Shown: positions 27,469 through 36,298 of the stretch, one piece after another
Layout: every line of letters starts with the position of its first letter
Position numbering within the stretch: the stretch's first letter is position 1
NCBI RefSeq assembly: GCF_000769915.1
Contig: NZ_JRLV01000001.1
Coordinates: 248,001-312,000, forward strand
Source: Flavobacterium beibuense F44-8
GTDB lineage: Bacteria > Bacteroidota > Bacteroidia > Flavobacteriales > Flavobacteriaceae
DNA length: 64,000 nucleotides
Direction: 5' to 3'
Made by a program: the position numbers and the translations under genes
The notes under the pieces: model-generated
Seen by the model: only the letters and a program-made list of their open reading frames with translations
What the model was told of the DNA's origin: nothing
Databases searched by the model: none

Positions 27469-27632
27469 AGCATTTATCCTTTATTACGTCATTAAATATA
27501 TATAACGCGTTTTTTTAGTAAAAAACATTTAACATTGCGTTAAATATAATGTTTTGGTTTAAAATATTCAAATAACGTGCCATGTTTAGCTATTTTGTAA
27601 GTTTGATTAATTTTGTGCTTTAATACATTGTT

Positions 27633-28169
27633 TTGGAAAAGGAGATAGTAGTAATAATAGGAGGACCGGGTTCGGGAAAAACATCTTTGATTAACGAACT
27701 TGCTAAAAGGGGGTATATCTGTTACCCTGAAATTTCACGTCAGGTAACGCTGGAAGCCCGTAGGCAGGGTATAGAGCAGTTATTCTTAGAGAAGCCTTTG
27801 CTGTTTAGTGAACTTTTGCTGGAAGGTCGTAAAAAACAGCACTCACAGGCACAACAGGAAACGGTTCCGGTAGTTTTTTTGGATAGAGGTATACCGGATG
27901 TATTGGCTTATATGCACTATATAGGCGATGCTTATCCTGCTTTTTTTGATGAAGCGTGTAAAAATCACCGCTATACCAAAATATTCTTTTTACCGCCCTG
28001 GGAAGAAATATATACTCCTGATGAAGAACGTTATGAGAATTTCGAACAGGCTAAACTGATTGCTGATCATTTGGCTGAAACCTATACAAATTACGGCTAT
28101 AACTTAATAGAAGTGCCAAAAGAAACGCTGGATAACAGAATTCTTTTTATCTTAGAGCATCTTTCGTAA
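27633..28169 (+). CDS. AAA-type ATP/GTP-binding protein (NadR/Ttd14-like kinase fold)
   Basis: 178 aa. Walker A GGPGSGKTS at residues 10-18; Walker-B-like VVFLDRGIPD near 80; a lid-like basic/acidic region TPDEERYENFEQA. This is the AAA_28 pattern of small NTPases/kinases. The only plausible start is TTG at 27633, as no upstream ATG is in frame. It is preceded by TAATTTTG (-7 consensus) at 27608-27615. It is followed after 7 bp by recQ, so they are probably cotranscribed. Confidence 0.8.
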   Translation: MEKEIVVIIGGPGSGKTSLINELAKRGYICYPEISRQVTLEARRQGIEQLFLEKPLLFSELLLEGRKKQHSQAQQETVPVVFLDRGIPDVLAYMHYIGDAYPAFFDEACKNHRYTKIFFLPPWEEIYTPDEERYENFEQAKLIADHLAETYTNYGYNLIEVPKETLDNRILFILEHLS

Positions 28170-28176
28170 TATAACT

Positions 28177-30069
28177 ATGCAACAACCTCTTGATATTCTT
28201 AGTAAGTACTGGAAGTACGAAAGCTTTAGGGATCCTCAGGAACAAATCATACAATCTGTTTTAAACGGAAAAGATACACTCGCGGTAATGCCTACCGGCG
28301 GGGGTAAATCGGTTTGTTTTCAGGTTCCGGGGATGATGCTTCCGGGGCTGTGCCTTGTAGTGTCTCCACTTGTAGCGTTAATGAAAGATCAGGTAGAGAA
28401 TCTGTCGCGCATCGGGATAAGAGCAATTGCGCTTACAGGAGGTATCTCTACCGATGAGATTAGTGATTTACTGGATAACTGCCGTTACGGTAATTATAAA
28501 TTTTTGTACCTGTCTCCAGAGAGGCTTCAGGCCGACTGGATACTGGAGAGAATTAAAGAGCTTCCCATAAATTTAGTAGCTATAGATGAGGCACACTGTG
28601 TGTCACAATGGGGGCATGATTTCAGGCCGGCATACCTTAAAGTTTCGGTCTTAAAAAAATACCTGCCTAATGTACCTTTTATGGCCCTTACGGCATCGGC
28701 TACAAAGCGGGTTAGAGAGGATATGATAAAACATTTGGAGTTACATGATCCGGCTGTTTTCATCAAATCGTTCGCAAGGAAAAATCTGGCTTATATGGTT
28801 TTTGAGGCCGAAGATAAGCTACGCCGCATACAACAGATGTTGGTTAAAAATCCGCAACCTTCTATCATATACGTAAGGAACAGGAAAGCATGTTATGATG
28901 TTTCCCGTCAGTTGGAATCATTAGGTTTCAGAGCAACTTTTTATCACGGAGGTTTAACCTCTTCCGAAAAGCAAAAAAATATGCAGCTCTGGATGAGCGA
29001 GCAGGCTCAGGTTATGGTAGCGACAAATGCTTTTGGCATGGGGATAGATAAGCCTAATGTTCGAACTGTAATCCATATACAGTTGCTTGATAATATGGAA
29101 AGCTATTATCAGGAAGCTGGTAGGGCAGGACGTAATAACGAGAAAGCTTTTGCGGTATTGCTGGTTAATAAGGCTGATACCCAGATAGGGAAAAATCAGT
29201 TTTTAGAAGTATTGCCTGATAAAAAGTTTTTAAAACAGGTGTATGTAAGGCTTAATAATTATCTCCAGATAGCTTACGGAGAAGGGATAAACGAAAGTTT
29301 TGCTTTTAATCTTAATATATTTTGCAGACAGTATGATTTGCCTGTGGTTAAAACGTATAATGCGCTACAGTTTTTGGACAGGCAGGGGATTGTTACTTTG
29401 TCTAAAGAATTTTCTGAGAAAGTAACCATACAGTTTTTGATTCCGAGTAAGGAGGTGATGCGTTACATAAGTCTTAACAGAAATGATGAAGAGGCTATAT
29501 TGACTATTTTAAGGAGTTATCCGGGAGTGTTTGATATGGAGACCAGTCTCAATACCGATTTAATTGTTAGAAAAGCTAAAATAAGCGAAGAGGAATTAAT
29601 GCAGGTACTTAAAAGGCTTCATGAAAAAGAGGTGATATCTTTTAGGAGTTTGGGTAACGACAGTAAACTGACTTTTAATGAGGTTAGGGAGGACGAGTTA
29701 ACTATTAACAGGGTAGCTAAATTTCTGGAAAAGCAAAACAATATTAAAACACAGCAGTTTGATGCTGTTATTAGTTACATTGAAAATTTGCAAACCTGTA
29801 AAAGCAGACTCATACTTACCTACTTTGATGAGGAGGCTACTCAAGATTGCGGAATATGTTCTTACTGCATAGCAAAAAACAAAAAAGTAAAAGATCCTTC
29901 GCAGGTGGCTTTACAGGTTTTAGAGCTGATAAGTAGTGAGGCTTTATCTTCAAGAGATATTGAAGAAAAGCTTGAGCTTACGCCCGATGAAGTTATCTTT
30001 GTAATACAAATACTTTTAGAAAACGATAAGATTAAGATTAATACCAATAATCAATATATATTAAAATAA
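28177..30069 (+). CDS. recQ: ATP-dependent DNA helicase RecQ
   Basis: 630 aa. Motif 0 FRDPQEQII, Walker A MPTGGGKSVCFQ near residue 40, DEAH box AIDEAHCVSQWGHDF near 135, and motif VI region YYQEAGRAGRNN. The zinc cluster is lost or divergent: the C-terminal region has CGICSYC. The family's HRDC domain is not evident. 3'-5' helicase in recombination and repair. The stop overlaps fmt (TAATG). Confidence 0.93.
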   Translation: MQQPLDILSKYWKYESFRDPQEQIIQSVLNGKDTLAVMPTGGGKSVCFQVPGMMLPGLCLVVSPLVALMKDQVENLSRIGIRAIALTGGISTDEISDLLDNCRYGNYKFLYLSPERLQADWILERIKELPINLVAIDEAHCVSQWGHDFRPAYLKVSVLKKYLPNVPFMALTASATKRVREDMIKHLELHDPAVFIKSFARKNLAYMVFEAEDKLRRIQQMLVKNPQPSIIYVRNRKACYDVSRQLESLGFRATFYHGGLTSSEKQKNMQLWMSEQAQVMVATNAFGMGIDKPNVRTVIHIQLLDNMESYYQEAGRAGRNNEKAFAVLLVNKADTQIGKNQFLEVLPDKKFLKQVYVRLNNYLQIAYGEGINESFAFNLNIFCRQYDLPVVKTYNALQFLDRQGIVTLSKEFSEKVTIQFLIPSKEVMRYISLNRNDEEAILTILRSYPGVFDMETSLNTDLIVRKAKISEEELMQVLKRLHEKEVISFRSLGNDSKLTFNEVREDELTINRVAKFLEKQNNIKTQQFDAVISYIENLQTCKSRLILTYFDEEATQDCGICSYCIAKNKKVKDPSQVALQVLELISSEALSSRDIEEKLELTPDEVIFVIQILLENDKIKINTNNQYILK

Positions 30070-31016
30070 TGAATAAGCTGAGAATCGTGTTTATGGGTAC
30101 GCCGGAATTTGCCGTTGGAATACTCGATACTATATATAATAATAACTATGATATTGCTGCTGTTATTACAGCGCCCGACAAGCCTGCCGGAAGGGGGCAA
30201 AAGGTAAAGTATTCGGCAGTTAAGGAGTATGCAATGGAAAAAGGTTTACAGGTGTTACAGCCTACTAATCTTAAAGATGAATCTTTTTTAGCCGAACTAA
30301 AAGCGCTTAATGCTAACTTGCAGGTGGTAGTAGCTTTCAGGATGTTGCCTGAAGCTGTATGGAAAATGCCTGAGTTGGGGACTTTTAATCTTCATGCATC
30401 GTTGCTACCTCAATACAGAGGGGCTGCTCCAATAAACTGGGCTGTTATAAACGGTGAGTCAAAAACTGGTGTTACTACGTTTTTTATAGATGAAAAAATT
30501 GATACCGGTGCTATGATACTTAAAGAGGAGGTTAGTATTGGGGAGAATGAGACAGCCGGAGAGCTACATGACAGGCTTATGGAGCTTGGTAAGGGCGCGG
30601 TTATAAAAACCCTTAGTCTTATTGAGGAAGGTAAGGCCGCTACTACAATACAACAGGATATTGCCGATATAAAAACAGCTTATAAATTAAATAAGGATAA
30701 CTGCAAGATAGACTGGTCTAAAACCGGAATTGAAATTCATAACTTAGTGAGAGGACTAAGCCCTTACCCAGCTGCCTGGACTTATTTTACAGATAATGGG
30801 CAGGAATGGAATGTAAAAGTGTATGAAACAGCTTTTGAGTCGGTTACGCCAAATGAAGAGGTAGGTGCTATAGTAAATGCTAAGAAAGAGATAAAAATTG
30901 CGGTTAAAGACGGTTACTTAAATGTTAAGAGTTTACAGTTTCCGGGTAAGAAAAAAATGGCGGCTCATGAATTGCTTAACGGAATGCAGTTTTCTGATAC
31001 TGCTAAGGCGCTGTAA
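30069..31016 (+). CDS. fmt: Methionyl-tRNA formyltransferase
   Basis: 315 aa. N-terminal RIVFMGTPEFAVGIL; the catalytic region LHASLLPQYRGAAPINWAVI near residue 110; C-terminal OB-like domain from about 210. It formylates initiator Met-tRNA. The start codon overlaps the recQ stop codon by one base, so translation is coupled. Confidence 0.95.
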   Translation: MNKLRIVFMGTPEFAVGILDTIYNNNYDIAAVITAPDKPAGRGQKVKYSAVKEYAMEKGLQVLQPTNLKDESFLAELKALNANLQVVVAFRMLPEAVWKMPELGTFNLHASLLPQYRGAAPINWAVINGESKTGVTTFFIDEKIDTGAMILKEEVSIGENETAGELHDRLMELGKGAVIKTLSLIEEGKAATTIQQDIADIKTAYKLNKDNCKIDWSKTGIEIHNLVRGLSPYPAAWTYFTDNGQEWNVKVYETAFESVTPNEEVGAIVNAKKEIKIAVKDGYLNVKSLQFPGKKKMAAHELLNGMQFSDTAKAL

Positions 31017-31121
31017 CCCTTGTGAATACTGATATTTTAAGAAAATTTTAATAAAACAAACAAGTTTATTAACATTTATCTTGAAGTTATCAACAAAAAA
31101 ACGGAATTAACCTATATTTAC

Positions 31122-31151
31122 TTGCGTAATTTGATTTTCCTATTAAATTTG
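31122..31151 (+). promoter_or_regulatory. Promoter of the HU gene
   Basis: TTG at 31122, spacer 19, TAAATTTG at 31144. A complete match to TTG-N19-TAnnTTTG, giving a leader of about 45 nt. Confidence 0.82.
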
Positions 31152-31205
31152 TAGTACAGGATTAGAAAAACAATAATTTTAACCAAACAATTAATAACAT
31201 TTATT

Positions 31206-31478
31206 ATGAACAAATCAGAATTAATCGACGCAATGGCTGCAGATGCAGGAATATCTAAAGGTGCAGCAAAAAAAGCTTTAGAATCTTTTGTTGGTAATGT
31301 AGGTGATACATTAAAAAAAGGAGGAAGAGTATCTTTAGTTGGTTTTGGTTCTTGGTCAGTTTCTAAAAGAGCTGCAAGAGAAGGTAGAAACCCTCAAACT
31401 GGTGCTACAATCAAAATCGCTGCTAAAAATGTAGTTAAATTTAAGCCGGGTGCTGAGCTTGACGGTTCTGTAAACTAA
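31206..31478 (+). CDS. HU family DNA-binding protein
   Basis: 90 aa, canonical HU/IHF length: MNKSELIDAMAADAGISKGAAKKALESF, then the conserved GFGSWSVSKRAAREGRNPQTG arm and KFKPGAELDGSVN end. It compacts and bends DNA as a dimer. Strong own promoter and terminator suggest high expression. Confidence 0.95.
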   Translation: MNKSELIDAMAADAGISKGAAKKALESFVGNVGDTLKKGGRVSLVGFGSWSVSKRAAREGRNPQTGATIKIAAKNVVKFKPGAELDGSVN

Positions 31479-31503
31479 TATTATATCTTGAAAATATAAG
31501 TTA

Positions 31504-31530
31504 AAAAGCCTCCTGTTTGGAGGCTTTTTT
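31504..31530 (+). terminator. Terminator of the HU gene
   Basis: AAGCCTCC/GGAGGCTT stem with TTTTTT. Confidence 0.9.
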
Positions 31531-31604
31531 AATTAAATCTTTAGGTAATTATTTTGGAACTAGGTATTTTTTCTTTAAATTTATTTTAATAAAAAGGTAA
31601 GCCC

Positions 31605-32165
31605 ATGATTACACTAAAACCCAAAAAAGGGTATTTGCTGGTAGCAGAACCCTCATCCATTGGAGATCTGTCATTTAGCAGGTCTGTAGTTTTACTAGCT
31701 GATCATAATGATGAAGGTTCTATAGGTTTTATACTCAATAAACCTTTAGGATATTCTATAAAAGATTTGCTTCCTGAGGTGGAAGGAAACTTCAAAATTT
31801 ATAACGGTGGACCTGTAGAACAGGACAATCTTTACTTTATTCATAATATCCCCGATTTAATACCTGATAGTATTGAAATTTCTAATGGCATATACTGGGG
31901 AGGTGATTTTGAGTCTACAAAACACCTTATCAATCAGGGTAAGATTAAAAAGGGTAATATTCGTTTCTTTTTAGGATACACGGGTTGGGCTGCTCATCAA
32001 CTTGAAGATGAACTTGAGGATAATTCCTGGATAGTATCTGAGAACCGTTATGAAAATAAAATAATAGGTAAATCAAGCACCTCTTTCTGGAAAGAGAAAA
32101 TAATGGAGCTTGGAGGGGATTACCTTATATGGTCTAATTCTCCTGAAAATCCTTCATTAAACTAG
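31605..32165 (+). CDS. YqgE/AlgH family protein (UPF0301)
   Basis: 186 aa. Family hallmarks: LLVAEPSSIGDLSFSRSVVLLADHNDEGSIGFILNKPL at the start, then YNGGPVEQDNLYFIHN and FFLGYTGWAAHQLEDEL. Role uncertain despite the AlgH name. Its end overlaps the convergent aminotransferase gene by 4 nt. Confidence 0.93.
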   Translation: MITLKPKKGYLLVAEPSSIGDLSFSRSVVLLADHNDEGSIGFILNKPLGYSIKDLLPEVEGNFKIYNGGPVEQDNLYFIHNIPDLIPDSIEISNGIYWGGDFESTKHLINQGKIKKGNIRFFLGYTGWAAHQLEDELEDNSWIVSENRYENKIIGKSSTSFWKEKIMELGGDYLIWSNSPENPSLN

Positions 32166-33004
32166 CCTAGTCTAATAAGTACATTAAGTTTTTTTATCAG
32201 TTCGGAAGCCAGTGTGCTGCCGTATTCCTTCTTGCGGTATTTTGTTATAGGTTGTACTCCCTTAATCACATTGGTGATGAAAATTTCATCTGCTTTTTGT
32301 AGTTCAAAAGGTGAAATGCTCTCTTCGCTAACATCAAGGCCTTCAGTTTTGTGGGCAATAGCAAGAATCTGCTTTCTCATTATCCCGTTAAGGCATCCGT
32401 CTGTAATAGGAGGGGTAACCAGTTTTTTGCCTTTAAGCATAAATATGTTGCCCTGAAGCGCTTCAATAACATTTTTCTCATCATTGATAAGCAGGCAGTT
32501 GTCAAGGCCATTTTCGTGTGCAAAAATACTTCCGGTTATCTGTACCATTTTGTTGGTTGACTTAATGGTCGATAAAAGCTGTTTTGTTACATAAAAATCT
32601 TTAAACAGGTCTACCTCATAAGTAGAGTTTTCGGTAAAACTGTATAAGGGTTCCTGTAAAGCTTCGGCAGTAATGATGAATTCAGAATCGTTTGTGGTTG
32701 GCAGGTAAAACCCGCCTGATTTTCTGAAAAAAGTAAGTCGGGCACGGCAGGAAGCGCTTATGTTTAAAGCATTAGCCAGATTTTTGACCTGTTCCTCCAT
32801 ATATTCCATAGTGAAATACATAGGGATTTCCATTCTTACAATTCGCATAGAAGCCATTAGCCTGAAGTAATGATCTTCTGCAAACAATATTTTTCCGTCT
32901 ACAACTTTTAAGGTTTCAAAAACGGCATCGCCGTATAAAAATCCTCTGTTTTGTTCTACTGAAATGTTTGTGTTTTCTGTAAGATTGCCGTTGTAATTAA
33001 TCAT
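32162..33004 (-). CDS. Class IV aminotransferase (branched-chain aminotransferase / aminodeoxychorismate lyase-like)
   Basis: 280 aa, fold type IV PLP enzyme. N-terminal RGFLYGDAVFETLKV; the PLP Lys is likely in STIKSTNKMVQI (about residue 145); EALQGNIFMLKG and TPPITDGCLNGIMRKQIL are the conserved phosphate-binding end motifs. PabC-like lyase or D-amino-acid/BCAT activity cannot be separated by eye. The ATG directly follows the T-run of the upstream terminator, so the mRNA leader must be very short or read through. Confidence 0.87.
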   Translation of the reverse strand: MINYNGNLTENTNISVEQNRGFLYGDAVFETLKVVDGKILFAEDHYFRLMASMRIVRMEIPMYFTMEYMEEQVKNLANALNISASCRARLTFFRKSGGFYLPTTNDSEFIITAEALQEPLYSFTENSTYEVDLFKDFYVTKQLLSTIKSTNKMVQITGSIFAHENGLDNCLLINDEKNVIEALQGNIFMLKGKKLVTPPITDGCLNGIMRKQILAIAHKTEGLDVSEESISPFELQKADEIFITNVIKGVQPITKYRKKEYGSTLASELIKKLNVLIRLG

Positions 33005-33011
33005 AAAAAAA

Positions 33012-33029
33012 GCCCTGAAAATTCAGGGC
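33012..33029 (-). terminator. Terminator of the START-like gene
   Basis: GCCCTGAA/TTCAGGGC stem and a 7-nt T-run on the minus strand ending at the next gene's ATG. Confidence 0.85.
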
Positions 33030-33056
33030 AAATATAAGTCTTATATAAAAGAATTC

Positions 33057-33449
33057 CTAAACAGAACCTATTACATGTTTAAGGTCGGAAATTTGGTTGT
33101 CCCAAAGTTGTTTTGACTCCTCTACATCGTCTTCATCTGCAAAGTCAACAACTACTAAAGAGACATCTTTTGTGATCTCGTCAACTATAATACGAATCTC
33201 AAAATAGTAATCAGTGTCTTTATTGTCTTCATCAAGCCAACGGAATTTTACTTTCTCGCCGCTTTTTTTTGAGGCAAGCCTCGCTTTCTCTTCAGAGCCA
33301 TCCCAAAGGAAGCTGAATATTTCTCCTCTTGAATTAACATTGTCGGCAAACCATTCTGATAAGCCTGAAGGTGTTGATATATATTGATATAACAACTGTG
33401 GGGAAGATGTTATAGGAAACTCCAGTTCGTATTTTACTTTAACGTCCAT
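33057..33449 (-). CDS. START-like domain protein (AHSA1/SRPBCC superfamily)
   Basis: 130 aa. It begins VKYELEFPITSSPQLLYQYISTPSGLSEWFADNVNSRG, the Bacteroidota START-like family, with a beta-rich middle and the last helix VEESKQLWDNQISDLKHVIG. Presumed small-ligand binding; no partner indicated. Confidence 0.85.
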   Translation of the reverse strand: MDVKVKYELEFPITSSPQLLYQYISTPSGLSEWFADNVNSRGEIFSFLWDGSEEKARLASKKSGEKVKFRWLDEDNKDTDYYFEIRIIVDEITKDVSLVVVDFADEDDVEESKQLWDNQISDLKHVIGSV

Positions 33450-33534
33450 ACTTTGTTATTTTTTTTGAAATATATAATTTTTAGTTTTGAAATGAAAGCG
33501 TTTTGAAAAATAATTTTTTTTCTTGAAAATATAT

Positions 33535-33564
33535 TTGCAACCTTTAAATTTAGTTTTATATTTG
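33535..33564 (+). promoter_or_regulatory. Promoter of tRNA-Met
   Basis: TTG at 33535, 19-bp spacer, TATATTTG at 33557. A perfect phylum-type promoter, 36 bp before the tRNA. Confidence 0.85.
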
Positions 33565-33600
33565 CACCCGCATTCAAGGACGTAATGACCGAGAATATCT

Positions 33601-33674
33601 GGCGAGGTAGCTCAGTTGGTTAGAGCGCAGGATTCATAACCCTGAGGTCACGGGTTCAACTCCCGTCTTCGCTA
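33601..33674 (+). tRNA. tRNA with CAT anticodon (tRNA-Met)
   Basis: 74 nt: acceptor GGCGAGG/CTTCGCT (two G:U pairs), discriminator A, D-arm GCTC/GAGC, anticodon loop TTCATAA, T-arm ACGGG-TTCAACT-CCCGT. CCA not encoded. The CAT anticodon could be elongator Met, initiator or lysidine-modified Ile; the 5' G:U pair argues for elongator Met. Its last 43 bases are duplicated at 56960-57002, so this is the integration site of the element and the 3' half is element-derived. Confidence 0.93.
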
Positions 33675-33675
33675 C
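33632..33675 (+). repeat. attL: 44-bp direct repeat, 3' end of tRNA-Met
   Basis: From the anticodon arm to one base past the tRNA. Identical over 44 bp to 56960-57003. The bases just outside differ (G versus A on the left, A versus T on the right). It marks the left crossover region of an integrase-mediated insertion. Confidence 0.95.
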
Positions 33676-33694
33676 AGAAACGCAATATGCAGCC

Positions 33695-33728
33695 AAGCGG
33701 TTTTAAAGCAATTTAAAACCGCTTTTTT
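33695..33728 (+). terminator. Terminator between tRNA-Met and the integrase
   Basis: 13-bp perfect stem AAGCGGTTTTAAA/TTTAAAACCGCTT, loop GCAA, then seven T. It ends one base before the integrase ATG. Confidence 0.9.
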
Positions 33729-33729
33729 T

Positions 33730-34989
33730 ATGCCTTCAATCAACAGGATATTACGCAATGAATACGATTTTGAATACGTTTTTGAATACGATTTGAAGAA
33801 ACAAAAACAATACGGAGGACCAACTATTTACGACGGAGGCGGCGACCTTAATAGAAGGTGGTACGTTTACTATTCTTTTAGAAACCCTGAAACGGGAAAG
33901 TTAGAGCGCCAACCGCCTATATATGCAGATTTAGATAACTACAACACTGTTAAGGAAAGACTTTTGCGCGCCCGGGCTTTGTGCAAGTCTGTAAAGTTAA
34001 TATTGGAGGAAGGTTTTAACCCTTATACTCCTGAACCCGATAACAGCATTTTATCCGGCCAGTCAGATAAAGAACCGGTTAATATCAATTCAGCAAAGAA
34101 AGTTGCTGAAGCAATTGATTTTGCACTCGCGTACGCAAAGAACCTACATTCGGAAAGCTCCTATAACGATTTTAAAAGCCGTATTACGAGGTTTAGGGAT
34201 TGGCTAGTAGATAGCAAGCCTGCTACTGCAAAAATGAATGAGATAGAAAGTATTGATGCTATTGGATTTCTAAATGATATATTGCAACGCACAAGTCCTA
34301 GAAATCGAAATAATACTCGGGCGGCATTATCGTCGTTATACAAAATCCTTAAAAATAATCAGATTGTTAAGGAGAATATTATTGAAGGTATAGACATACT
34401 AAAAAGCAGTCCGAAAAAAAACAAAACCTATACGAAGCAGCAGGAAGAAGATATTCTCAAATTGATGGCCGAAAAAGACAAACATTTATTGTTGTTTGTA
34501 AAGTTCATATCTATTAATATGCTACGGCCTGTTGAAGTTTGCCGACTTCAGAAAAAGGATATTCATATAATTGATAAAATTTTGAAAGTACGTGCAAAAA
34601 ATCAGCCCGTAAAAACAAAGATAATTCCTGATATTCTGTTACAGGATATTCCAGATTTAACACCCTTTAAAAATACTGATTTTATTTTTACACCCAATGG
34701 GGTGGGTGAGTGGGATGCGAAAGAAGTAAATAGGCGTAATCATTTCGGAAAACGATTTAAAATTATTAAAGATGAATTAGGTTTGGGCGAGGAATATGGC
34801 CTTTATAGTTTCAGGCATACTTATATTACAAGGATTTATCGTGAGCTTAGAAAGGAATTAACACCATTTGAAAGTAAAAGCCGGTTAATGCTTATTACCG
34901 GGCATAGCACTATGGATGCTTTAGAAAAATATTTACGTGATATTGATGCTGAATTGCCTGACGATTATTCTTATTTAATTAAAGGCTAA
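33730..34989 (+). CDS. int: Tyrosine recombinase (integrase)
   Basis: 419 aa. N-terminal arm-binding-like region (WYVYYSFRNPETGKLERQPP), a SAM-like core-binding domain (about 125-220), then the catalytic domain. Visible residues are Arg in NMLRPVEVCRL, SFRHTYITR, GHS in ITGHSTMDAL, and the nucleophile Tyr in LEKYLRDI. It inserts the element at the tRNA-Met 3' end. The ATG sits immediately after a terminator's T-run, with no room for a conventional leader. Expression may therefore depend on read-through from the tRNA promoter, or the true start lies further in. Confidence 0.95.
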   Translation: MPSINRILRNEYDFEYVFEYDLKKQKQYGGPTIYDGGGDLNRRWYVYYSFRNPETGKLERQPPIYADLDNYNTVKERLLRARALCKSVKLILEEGFNPYTPEPDNSILSGQSDKEPVNINSAKKVAEAIDFALAYAKNLHSESSYNDFKSRITRFRDWLVDSKPATAKMNEIESIDAIGFLNDILQRTSPRNRNNTRAALSSLYKILKNNQIVKENIIEGIDILKSSPKKNKTYTKQQEEDILKLMAEKDKHLLLFVKFISINMLRPVEVCRLQKKDIHIIDKILKVRAKNQPVKTKIIPDILLQDIPDLTPFKNTDFIFTPNGVGEWDAKEVNRRNHFGKRFKIIKDELGLGEEYGLYSFRHTYITRIYRELRKELTPFESKSRLMLITGHSTMDALEKYLRDIDAELPDDYSYLIKG

Positions 34990-35008
34990 AAAATGAGTTT
35001 TGTAATAA

Positions 35009-36298
35009 TTATTCTTCAAGTTGATTCATTATCCAATTAACCCATCCAGTTATGGTTGAAGCTCGTCTAAAATATGTTTTTTCTGCACCAATTTTATATA
35101 GTTTTGATCCTTTCATTATTTCAACAATTTGATTTTGGTTTGGAATTTCTCCATTTTCAAGATAGAGTTGCAAAGTTTTTTTAAATGCAGAATGAGAAAC
35201 TATTAGTTTAACAAACTCTTTCTGCCGATCAATTAAATTGGTATTGAATATATATTTTCCCTGACGTGTTAATTGGCACCCAATTTGTCGAGTTATAGGA
35301 TCTCTAGCAATATCTAATAATCCCAAATACTTACCTGCATTTGAATAATAGTCAGTCTGTCTATCCGCAAAGTCATAATTTTGAGTGATTTCTTCTTTTG
35401 TTAAGAATTCTTTTTGATTGAGAAGTTCACATAAATTAATTACTCTTTCGAAGCTGTTTGCTTGAGGGAATGGTATTTCAGGTTCTTTAACGGTTTTTGT
35501 CCTCTCTAAAATTTCTTGAAGAATTTCAATATTAAAAGTTCCGTCTTGAACTACATATTTTTTATGCTTTACTAAAATAAGTGAATTATAATGATTTATA
35601 TCGTCGAAAGCATATTCACGAAGATGAAAAACACCATTAGTATAAGTTAAAAAAATTGGACGAACTTGTTTCTGTATTTTATTGCTCCATAATTTGTAGG
35701 GATAATAAAGCTGTCGGATTAAGAAATCGTCAGAAATGTAATTTTTTGCCTCTATTAGGCTTAAGGAATTGTCACCTTCATAACCACCATCAATCTCTAC
35801 TTGTGAATTTTCAACATTAATTTTAAATAAACCCTTCGATGAATTTATACCGAAGTCAAATGATAAAGAACTCATACGGCCACTAACGGTAGGTAATAAA
35901 TTGTCTTCTTCTGTAAAGTCGTGAAGTATCTTAGATACAAATGCGCAGTTTATCGCTGTCGCCTCACTGGTTATGTTTCTATAGTCTAAACTTTCTAAAA
36001 ATGATGGAAATTCAATATGCGAAATATCTATTTCATCTTTGTTAAAGCTACTAAAAGTCTCAAAAGAACCAATTACATATTCACCTCTGGAAATTGGGAG
36101 AATAGATAAATTATTGTCGCTAAAAAGTTTTGGAAGTTGAGATCTATGATCGAATTTAGTCATTAAACGAGCTTCCCTAAATTCATTTATAGTGGAAGAG
36201 GAAATAACTGTATGGCCATTGGTCAAAACTTTATTAATGATTTTGTGTTTGTCAAATATTTTTTCCCAAGCTATATCGTTTTTAGATCTACTACTCAT
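35009..36298 (-). CDS. Type II restriction endonuclease (probable, GATC-type system)
   Basis: 429 aa. The most likely catalytic site is of the PD-(D/E)xK kind: ID at 169-170 in VEIDGGYEGD and EAK at 183-185 in LSLIEAKN. The C-terminal 130 residues look like a winged-helix region (LTKEEITQNYDFADRQTDYYSNAGKYLGLL). It overlaps the methylase stop by 8 nt, a gene order typical of a cotranscribed R-M pair. Recognition of GATC is inferred from the methylase type. It converges on the integrase with a 19-bp gap. Confidence 0.75.
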   Translation of the reverse strand: MSSRSKNDIAWEKIFDKHKIINKVLTNGHTVISSSTINEFREARLMTKFDHRSQLPKLFSDNNLSILPISRGEYVIGSFETFSSFNKDEIDISHIEFPSFLESLDYRNITSEATAINCAFVSKILHDFTEEDNLLPTVSGRMSSLSFDFGINSSKGLFKINVENSQVEIDGGYEGDNSLSLIEAKNYISDDFLIRQLYYPYKLWSNKIQKQVRPIFLTYTNGVFHLREYAFDDINHYNSLILVKHKKYVVQDGTFNIEILQEILERTKTVKEPEIPFPQANSFERVINLCELLNQKEFLTKEEITQNYDFADRQTDYYSNAGKYLGLLDIARDPITRQIGCQLTRQGKYIFNTNLIDRQKEFVKLIVSHSAFKKTLQLYLENGEIPNQNQIVEIMKGSKLYKIGAEKTYFRRASTITGWVNWIMNQLEE

